From Oscillospiraceae bacterium (GTDB taxonomy: Bacteria; Bacillota_A; Clostridia; Oscillospirales; Oscillospiraceae), in contig JAGBEM010000217.1 in NCBI GenBank assembly GCA_017936985.1, forward strand, positions 1-10,655: DNA of 10,655 nt, read 5' to 3'. A program made the translations under genes and the position numbers. Positions 5,656-10,655 of this stretch are shown here, piece by piece. The notes beneath the pieces were generated by a model, which ran no database searches, was not told the DNA's origin, and saw only the letters and a program-made list of their open reading frames with translations. Within the stretch, counting starts at the first letter, position 1, and each line of letters begins with the position of its first letter.

Positions 5656-6919
5656 AATCTTCGATTCTGCGGATCTGGGCACCCAGGGCTGTGAGCTTTT
5701 CAATAAGCCTCTCATAGCCACGCTCCACATAGTGGATATTTTTGACAAAGGTCACACCCTCTGCCGCCAGGCCTGCGATAACCAACGCCGCACCGGCACG
5801 CAGATCCCGGGCTGTAACCGTAGCGCCGTAGAGCTTTTCCGTTCCGGTGACAATGGCGGTCTTGCCGTTGATCTGAATATCCGCACCCATGCTTTCCAGT
5901 TCGGAGCAATAGCCAAAGAACCGGGTTTCATAGACGCTTTCCGTCAGCCGGCTGACGCCGGAGGCAATCGCCATACAGACGCAGATCTGAGCCTGCATAT
6001 CCGTGGGGAAACCGGGATATGGGCGAGTCTTGACAGTGGTATGGCGCATACGTCCGCCGCAGCGGATGCGGATGGCATCATCATAGTTCATGATCTCAGC
6101 GCCCATTTCCGCCAGCTTGGAAGTAATGCACTCCATATGCTTGGGGATAACGTTTTTAATCAGTACATTGCCGCCGGTTGCTGCCGCGGCTGCCAGATAA
6201 GTGCCTGCCTCGATCTGATCGGGAATGATGGCATATGTGCCGCCCTGGAGGCTTTCCACGCCGCGGATCTTCACCGTATCCGTACCGGCGCCGGAAATAT
6301 GGGCGCCCATGGTATTCAAAAAGTTCGCCAGGTCAACGATATGGGGCTCTTTTGCCGCATTCTCGATCACCGTCTGACCGGGCAGAAGCACCGCTGCGAT
6401 CATAATATTGACCGTAGCACCCACGCTGACCACATCCAGGCTGATGCGGTTGCCCTGCAGGCCGTTGGGGCCGGGTTCCAGTGCCACATAATCGTCAGTT
6501 TCTTCCACATCCGCACCCAGTGCAGCAAAACCCTTGATATGCTGGTCAATGGGACGGGACGCGAAATTGCAGCCGCCGGGCAGCGCCACATGGGCTTTTC
6601 CGTAACGGCCAAGGAGCGCGCCCATCAAGTAATAGCTGGCACGCATTTTCCTGACCAGTTCCGGGTCTGGCTGTGTACAATGGATATCCGTACAGTCGAT
6701 TTCCACTACACCGGTTTCTGCTTTATTGATCTTCGCGCCCATGCCCTCCAGAATGGACAGCAGGATGCGCACATCGGAAATATCGGGAACGTTTTCGATC
6801 CGGCAGGTTCCGTTTACCAGAAGGGCAGCCGGCAGAATGGCCACAGCCGCATTTTTCGCGCCGCTGATGGTGACCGTTCCGTTTAGCGGCTTGCCGCCGA
6901 TCACTTCATATCTAGCCAA
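5654..6919 (-). CDS. murA: UDP-N-acetylglucosamine 1-carboxyvinyltransferase (MurA)
   Basis: Catalyses the first committed step of peptidoglycan synthesis in the cytoplasm, transferring enolpyruvate from PEP to UDP-GlcNAc. The 421-residue length is typical. Active-site residues are present: Lys22-Asn23 (GAKNAA), Cys117 in LPGGCNFASRPIDQH (the PEP-binding, fosfomycin-target cysteine), Arg122, Asp307 in YPGFPTDMQAQ, and the later RDLRAGAALV and HYVERGYER motifs matching the Asp-Leu and Arg positions of E. coli MurA. The sequence around the cysteine loop is unusual (see findings). The start is a TTG at 6917-6919, giving the family N-terminus MARYEVIGGKPLNGTVTISG; AAGGAG and AGGAT lie upstream. 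It has its own promoter directly after the upstream methyltransferase gene. Firmicutes often carry two MurA paralogues; which one this is cannot be told. Confidence 0.95.
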   Translation of the reverse strand: MARYEVIGGKPLNGTVTISGAKNAAVAILPAALLVNGTCRIENVPDISDVRILLSILEGMGAKINKAETGVVEIDCTDIHCTQPDPELVRKMRASYYLMGALLGRYGKAHVALPGGCNFASRPIDQHIKGFAALGADVEETDDYVALEPGPNGLQGNRISLDVVSVGATVNIMIAAVLLPGQTVIENAAKEPHIVDLANFLNTMGAHISGAGTDTVKIRGVESLQGGTYAIIPDQIEAGTYLAAAAATGGNVLIKNVIPKHMECITSKLAEMGAEIMNYDDAIRIRCGGRMRHTTVKTRPYPGFPTDMQAQICVCMAIASGVSRLTESVYETRFFGYCSELESMGADIQINGKTAIVTGTEKLYGATVTARDLRAGAALVIAGLAAEGVTFVKNIHYVERGYERLIEKLTALGAQIRRIED

Positions 6920-6960
6920 GGATGATCCTCTCCTTGCAATTTATACTTTACAGTTTGTTC

Positions 6961-6989
6961 ATTATACCATAGCTTTGTGGTTATGTAAA
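6961..6989 (-). promoter_or_regulatory. Sigma-A promoter of murA
   Basis: On the minus strand, TTTACA (6984-6989), a 17-nt spacer, then a perfect TATAAT (6961-6966), beginning 8 nt after the stop codon of the upstream methyltransferase gene. No terminator separates the two genes, so read-through into murA is possible as well. Confidence 0.87.
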
Positions 6990-6997
6990 GCACTTTT

Positions 6998-8293
6998 TCA
7001 GCCCAAACGCCTTAAGCCCTTTGGGTAATGATTCTTCAGTACCCGGCCATCTCCCTTGCCCCAGCCGATGGAATAGCCATCTGCTGTCACCAAACACCAG
7101 CCTTTTTTCTCGCAGGAAATCACATCGCCTTTGAGGTAGCTTGCAACCGCCTCACTGTCTGCAGAAAAGTCTGCGACCGTATTGCAGCTATGCAGCCAAA
7201 GCGCCAAAGCGTGGGCCGGTTCAAACCGGTCTTTTTTCAATTCTCCCAATTCCAAACCGGGACGCAGCACCTTTAAGCCCTTGAGCATAGGCGTTTCATC
7301 CGGTGTCCAGTACAGGCTTTGCCCAAAGGTCAGCGCCTTCCCCTCTGGTAAGCGGATGCCCAATTCTTTAGCAAAGGCAGAAAACAACGCCGGCAGTTTC
7401 TCTCCGGGCTGCGCAGCAACATCTGCCGTGTCACCGGATTTCTTCCGCAGAACTGCCGCAAAGTGACCTTCACCCAACAGCTTATGCGGCCACATCCGGT
7501 AAGATGCATTCTCCCCTGGTTGAAACCAAGGCGCATCCACCTGTTCCGGTTCAAATTCCCGGTGGGTTTCCAGAAACGCTGCCACAGCCATTTCGTCCTC
7601 CTCCGGCGCAAAGGTGCAGGTAGAATATACCAGTCTGCCGCCGGGCCGCACCAGCTGCGCGCCGGAATGTAAGATCTCTGCCTGCCGCCTGGCGCACATT
7701 TCTACCGTTTCCTGGCTCCAGTCTGTTACTGCCGCCTCTTCCTTGCGGAACATTCCCTCACCAGAGCAGGGTGCATCGATGAGTACCCGGTCAAAAAAGC
7801 CAGCCAGCCGGTCTGCCAGGCGCTGGGGATGTTCATTGGTCACCAGGGCATTGGCAATCCCCATCCGCTCGATATTCCGGGACAGGATCTTCGCCCGTTT
7901 TGGGTTCAGTTCATTGCATAAGAGCAGCCCCTCCCCTGCCATTCGCCCTGCGATCTGGGTGGATTTCCCGCCGGGAGCAGCGCACAGGTCGCAGATCTTT
8001 TCGCCGGGTTGGGGGTCCAGCAGCTGCACCGGTGCCATGGCACTGGCCTCCTGCAGGTAGTATACGCCGGCTTCGTGATAAGGGTGCAAACCGGGTCTTG
8101 CCTGGGGATTATAATAATAGCCCATCGGCTCCCAGGGAACATTTTCTTTCACAAAGGGCAGCACCGGGCTTTCTCCTTTCAGAGGATTAAACCGCAGGGC
8201 AACTGCCCGGGGTCGTTCCAAACTTTGTAAAAACGCCGGATATTCTTCACCCAGCTGCAATTTCATTCTTTCCAAAAAAGCTTGCGGAAGCAT
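6998..8293 (-). CDS. RsmB/NOP-family RNA (cytosine-5) methyltransferase, RsmF-like
   Basis: Predicted SAM-dependent enzyme that methylates a cytosine C5 in rRNA. In the 431-residue protein the N-terminal part (about 1-95; RAVALRFNPLK, then GVYYLQEASAMAPVQLL) is the NOP2/RsmF-type RNA-binding lead-in. The Rossmann methyltransferase core spans about 96-290: CDLCAAPGGKSTQIA at 101-115 binds SAM, and DAPCSGEGMFRK carries Cys176. YSTCTF carries Cys226; these two are the release and nucleophile cysteines of m5C enzymes. The last roughly 130 residues, ending WGKGDGRVLKNHYPKGLRRLG, resemble the C-terminal domains of RsmF/YebU-like proteins. This suggests RsmF rather than RsmB, which has an N-terminal NusB domain absent here. 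Start at ATG 8293, with AGGAG about 10 nt upstream; the exact target base is not evident. Confidence 0.92.
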   Translation of the reverse strand: MLPQAFLERMKLQLGEEYPAFLQSLERPRAVALRFNPLKGESPVLPFVKENVPWEPMGYYYNPQARPGLHPYHEAGVYYLQEASAMAPVQLLDPQPGEKICDLCAAPGGKSTQIAGRMAGEGLLLCNELNPKRAKILSRNIERMGIANALVTNEHPQRLADRLAGFFDRVLIDAPCSGEGMFRKEEAAVTDWSQETVEMCARRQAEILHSGAQLVRPGGRLVYSTCTFAPEEDEMAVAAFLETHREFEPEQVDAPWFQPGENASYRMWPHKLLGEGHFAAVLRKKSGDTADVAAQPGEKLPALFSAFAKELGIRLPEGKALTFGQSLYWTPDETPMLKGLKVLRPGLELGELKKDRFEPAHALALWLHSCNTVADFSADSEAVASYLKGDVISCEKKGWCLVTADGYSIGWGKGDGRVLKNHYPKGLRRLG

Positions 8294-8330
8294 ACATCAC
8301 GCACTCCTGTGTTTTCAGATTTCTGAGGCT

Positions 8331-8359
8331 ATCATATCACATAACCGCACAAAATCCAA
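8331..8359 (-). promoter_or_regulatory. Probable sigma-A promoter of the RsmF-like gene
   Basis: On the minus strand, TTGGAT (8354-8359), a 17-nt spacer, then TATGAT (8331-8336), about 38 nt before the ATG. Both boxes depart slightly from consensus. Confidence 0.65.
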
Positions 8360-8398
8360 TGTGTTATGGAAAAATCACCTGTTTTTTTCATAACCCAC

Positions 8399-8427
8399 TT
8401 GAAATCATGCATTACTTGCAGTAAAAT
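8399..8427 (+). promoter_or_regulatory. Sigma-A promoter of pduL
   Basis: TTGAAA (8399-8404), a 17-nt spacer, then TAAAAT (8422-8427), with transcription expected near 8434. It is arranged back-to-back with the promoter of the RsmF-like gene, about 40 nt apart. Confidence 0.8.
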
Positions 8428-8442
8428 ATATTTGTAAAAATA

Positions 8443-8460
8443 TGGCGGTTGAAGCCGCCA
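8443..8460 (+). other. 5'-UTR hairpin upstream of pduL
   Basis: TGGCGG (8443-8448) pairs with CCGCCA (8455-8460), closing a 6-nt loop near the 5' end of the predicted transcript. It is followed by GGAAAAATAAGGAG, which contains the ribosome binding site, not a T-run. It could stabilise the message; no known riboswitch is recognised. Confidence 0.5.
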
Positions 8461-8485
8461 GGAAAAATAAGGAGTGTTACATACT

Positions 8486-9058
8486 ATGTCTATGGAAGTT
8501 TTGGTTGAAACCTCTGCCCGCCATGCCCACATCACCCAGGAGCATCTGGAGATTCTGTTCGGCAAGGGCTATCAGCTGACTAAGAAGAAGGATCTGTCCC
8601 AGCCCGGCCAGTACGCCTGCGCTGAGCGTGTAGACGTTGTCGGCCCCAAGAAGACTCTGGCCGGTGTTTCCATCCTCGGACCCGTTCGTCCCTCCACTCA
8701 GGTAGAGCTGTCCCTGACCGACGCCCGCAGCATCGGTGTTGCTGCTCCCGTTCGTGAGTCCGGTGACATTGCCGGTTCCGGCGCCTGCAAGCTGGTCGGC
8801 CCCTGCGGTGAAGTTGAGATCTCCGAGGGTGTCATCGCTGCAAAGCGTCACATCCACATGACCACTGCCGACGCTGAGCGTATGGGTCTTGCCGACAAGC
8901 AAGTCGTTTCCGTGAAGATCCCCTCCGCCAACGGCCGTGAGCTGATCTTTGGTGATGTTGTTGTCCGCGTCAGCGACAAGTTTGCTCTGGCAATGCACAT
9001 CGACACCGACGAATCCAATGCCGCAGCTCCCTCCGGCATGGGCGAGATCATTAAGTAA
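8486..9058 (+). CDS. pduL: Phosphate propanoyltransferase (PduL-type phosphotransacylase)
   Basis: Interconverts acyl-CoA plus phosphate and acyl-phosphate plus CoA, acting on propionyl- or acetyl-CoA; paired with an acetate kinase it yields ATP. The 190-residue protein consists of the two PduL half-domains. The metal-binding histidines are visible as His13/His15 (SARHAHI), His122/His124 (AKRHIHMT) and His171 (AMHIDTDESNAA), and the active-site arginine as Arg90 in APVRESGD. There is no N-terminal encapsulation peptide and no shell gene nearby, so it probably acts in the cytosol as a Pta substitute (inference). AAGGAG lies 11 nt before the ATG at 8486; a GTG at 8474 overlaps that site and an ATG at 8492 is too far. 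Codon choice is strongly biased to C-ending and optimal codons, suggesting high expression. Flanked by its own promoter and terminator. Confidence 0.95.
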   Translation: MSMEVLVETSARHAHITQEHLEILFGKGYQLTKKKDLSQPGQYACAERVDVVGPKKTLAGVSILGPVRPSTQVELSLTDARSIGVAAPVRESGDIAGSGACKLVGPCGEVEISEGVIAAKRHIHMTTADAERMGLADKQVVSVKIPSANGRELIFGDVVVRVSDKFALAMHIDTDESNAAAPSGMGEIIK

Positions 9059-9073
9059 TCTACAATAATCGCC

Positions 9074-9105
9074 AACCCCCGCCAATCCAGGATTGGCGGG
9101 GGTTT
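9074..9105 (+). terminator. Terminator hairpin after pduL (between convergent genes)
   Basis: A perfect 13-bp stem (AACCCCCGCCAAT 9074-9086 with ATTGGCGGGGGTT 9092-9104, 5-nt loop) followed by a weak T-run (TTTCGTT). It starts 15 nt after the pduL stop and ends 3 nt before the stop of the convergent lipoprotein gene, so it may act in both directions. Confidence 0.85.
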
Positions 9106-9107
9106 CG

Positions 9108-9650
9108 TTAAAACTGAATCCCTTCCCGATTGCTGACCTGCGCACGGATCGTAATGCTTCTTCTATGAGAAAAAACAAATACAATGCCATCTTTTTGAGC
9201 ACGATGTGCATTTTCCGCGGAGCCAGCCGCTACAGATATTTCATATCCCATTTCGCTGAATATCTGATCAAAATCTTCCAACGAGGAGTCAATCGATACT
9301 CCATACACTTCCACATTGGGATCAGCAATCGTTATACCTGTAATATAGCTGCCACCATCAGCATAGTCCGGATATGCGGAAATGATGTAACTCACATATT
9401 CGTTCGGATAATGCTGCTCTCCATTTTCATCAATGAGCGATTTATATCCTTTACCCAGATATTCTCTGGCACCCATCCAACCATATATTTCATCATAGTC
9501 AGCGAAATCTACATTTTCTACGTTTTCAGTGATCCAAAATTCCAATACTGTCCCTTCCGGCTTTGGCGGTAGGCTCTGCTCATCGTTTTTACAACTAACC
9601 AATACCACAATGCAGGAGATCACCAGCAGCAGTATTGCTATTCTTTTCAT
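9108..9650 (-). CDS. Predicted lipoprotein of unknown function
   Basis: A 180-residue exported protein that I do not assign to a family. The N-terminus MKRIAILLLVISCIVVLVSC is a lipoprotein signal peptide ending in the lipobox LVSC, so Cys20 should be lipidated and the rest exposed outside the cell. The mature part is acidic in its first two thirds (ENVENVDFADYDEIYGWMG) and ends in a more basic segment (HRRSITIRAQVSNREG). No catalytic motif is recognised. I chose the ATG at 9650, with GGGGA about 8 nt upstream, because it gives a clean signal peptide; the ATG at 9665 would add five residues. The DNA is visibly more AT-rich, with more A/T-ending codons than the neighbouring genes, which hints at low expression or later acquisition. 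No strong promoter was found upstream. Confidence 0.78.
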   Translation of the reverse strand: MKRIAILLLVISCIVVLVSCKNDEQSLPPKPEGTVLEFWITENVENVDFADYDEIYGWMGAREYLGKGYKSLIDENGEQHYPNEYVSYIISAYPDYADGGSYITGITIADPNVEVYGVSIDSSLEDFDQIFSEMGYEISVAAGSAENAHRAQKDGIVFVFSHRRSITIRAQVSNREGIQF

Positions 9651-9738
9651 AATATCATTCCCCATTCTCTTCTATAGTACACAACTGACAAACTGCACAT
9701 TTTACTCACCAGCGCAGCAACAAGGACATTAGATAAGC

Positions 9739-9766
9739 ACCCGGCGCAGTTGGTTCTGCGCCGGGT
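9739..9766 (-). terminator. Probable terminator after the EF-G-like gene
   Basis: A perfect 11-bp GC-rich stem (ACCCGGCGCAG 9739-9749 with CTGCGCCGGGT 9756-9766, 6-nt loop), 11 nt past the stop codon on the minus strand. The following minus-strand sequence (GCTTATCT) is only moderately T-rich. Confidence 0.75.
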
Positions 9767-9777
9767 ATCGTGATTCT

Positions 9778-10655
9778 TTATTCGTCTTCCTTGGCTTCCT
9801 CAATGATCTTCGCCTGGTTGGCCTTAGGCACTTCCTCGTAGCGCTCGAAGCTCAGCGTGAAGGAGCCTCTTGCCTGGGTCATAGCACGCAGGTCAATGGC
9901 GTAGCCGGACATCTCAGCCATGGGAACCTCAGCTTCCACAACGGTATTGCCGTCGGCATCGGGGTTCATGCCCATAACGCGACCGCGGCGCTTGTTCAGA
10001 TCGCCGATGACATCGCCCATGTAAGCATCGGGAATGGTGACAGCCAGAGCACCCACAGGCTCCAGCAGAGTGGGCATAGCGTTGGGCATAGCCTCCTTGA
10101 ATGCCAGGATAGCAGCCAGCTTAAATGCCATTTCGTTGGAGTCAACGGGGTGATAGGAGCCATCGTACAGGGTGGCCTTCAGGTTGACCATGGGGTAACC
10201 TGCCAGGGGGCCCTTCTGGACTGCTTCCTGCAGGCCCTTTTCGACAGCAGGGTTAAAGTTCTTGGGCACCGCGCCGCCGACAACGGCTACATCAAAGATC
10301 AGATCATCCTGCTCTTCCTGGGGCTCAAAACGGACCCAGACATCGCCGAACTGACCGGAGCCGCCGGTCTGCTTCTTGTGACGGCCGTGGGCTTCCACCT
10401 TCTTCTTGATCTTCTCGCGGTAAGCAACCTTAGCGGGGCTCAGAACAGCATCCACACCAAAGCGGCTCTTCAGCTTGGCAACCAGAACATCCAGGTGCTG
10501 ATCGCCGGCGCCGGAGATAACCAGCTGCTTGGTTTCCGCATTGTTGACCAGAGTGAAGGAGGGATCTTCTTCATTCAGACGGTTGAGGCCTGTGCCGACC
10601 TTTTCTTCCTGACCCTTAACCTTGGGAGCAATGGCCATGGAGTAGCAGGGAGCGG
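9778..10655 (-). CDS. Elongation factor G-like translation GTPase, C-terminal part (5' end outside window)
   Basis: The last roughly 292 residues of a translocation GTPase that moves tRNA and mRNA through the ribosome. The frame stays open to the right edge (a Pro-Ala-Pro-Cys-Tyr-Ser stretch precedes the Met at 10638), so the G domain and domain II lie outside. Visible are domain III (EEDPSFTLVNNAETKQLVIS, then GAGDQHLDVLVAKLKSRFGV), domain IV (HGRHKKQTGGSGQFGDVWV, PVDSNEMAFKLAA) and domain V (LLEPVGALAVTIPDAYMGDV, LNKRRGRVMGM). GDQHLDV and HKKQTGGSGQFGDVWV differ from classical FusA and resemble the EF-G2/EF-G-like branch, so it may be a second paralogue. Codon use is strongly optimised, implying high expression. 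A GC-rich hairpin follows the stop. Confidence 0.92.
   Translation of the reverse strand, partial: APCYSMAIAPKVKGQEEKVGTGLNRLNEEDPSFTLVNNAETKQLVISGAGDQHLDVLVAKLKSRFGVDAVLSPAKVAYREKIKKKVEAHGRHKKQTGGSGQFGDVWVRFEPQEEQDDLIFDVAVVGGAVPKNFNPAVEKGLQEAVQKGPLAGYPMVNLKATLYDGSYHPVDSNEMAFKLAAILAFKEAMPNAMPTLLEPVGALAVTIPDAYMGDVIGDLNKRRGRVMGMNPDADGNTVVEAEVPMAEMSGYAIDLRAMTQARGSFTLSFERYEEVPKANQAKIIEEAKEDE

Noticed and set aside
5732..6886. 384-codon plus-strand open frame opposite murA
   Set aside because: Antisense shadow rich in His, Cys and Gln; no start signal, while murA is complete with all catalytic residues.
8443..8460. Hairpin upstream of pduL as a terminator or attenuator
   Set aside because: No T-run follows it and no competing structure was found; it is kept only as a 5'-UTR hairpin.

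Overview
The window looks like chromosomal DNA from a low-to-mid-GC Firmicute of the class Clostridia, probably a gut member of the Oscillospiraceae/Ruminococcaceae (Faecalibacterium/Gemmiger-like). The evidence is a Gram-positive style FtsEX pair, an RsuA gene divergent from a DUF4830 protein, an FMN-riboswitch-controlled RibU, a PduL-type phosphotransacylase with no microcompartment genes beside it, strong AGGAGG-like ribosome binding sites, and clear sigma-A promoters with 17-nt spacers. The taxonomic placement is inference; the window holds no rRNA gene.

Layout. From 1 to 1715 lies a minus-strand cell-division cluster: promoter, ftsE, ftsX, then the signal-peptide start of an exported protein that runs off the left edge. 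From about 1716 to 2007 there is no gene. That stretch holds a compact chain of hairpins bounded by imperfect inverted repeats (1818-1950), resembling a MITE or other intergenic repeat. A minus-strand PucR/CdaR-type regulator (2046-3134) with its own promoter and terminator follows, then rsuA (3274-3981). Divergent from rsuA is a membrane-anchored DUF4830 protein (4053-4556).

The most interesting part is 4583-5655: promoter, long FMN riboswitch leader, intrinsic terminator, ribU, terminator. The aptamer carries an insertion of about 150 nt in its P4 arm that folds on paper into one long rod. The terminator's 3' arm repeats 8 nt of the aptamer's 5' strand exactly, which gives a readable antitermination scheme.

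Convergent with ribU are murA (5654-6919, TTG start, own promoter) and, upstream of it, an RsmF-like rRNA cytosine methyltransferase (6998-8293), both on the minus strand. A divergent intergenic region (8294-8485) carries promoters both ways and leads to pduL (8486-9058, plus strand). A strong hairpin separates pduL from a convergent, AT-richer lipoprotein of unknown function (9108-9650). The window ends in the 3' part of an EF-G-like translation factor gene (9778 to beyond 10655, minus strand).

Most genes are housekeeping: cell division and wall synthesis (ftsEX, murA), translation (rsuA, rsmF-like, EF-G), vitamin uptake (ribU) and acyl-phosphate metabolism (pduL). No phage, CRISPR, toxin-antitoxin or defence module is visible.
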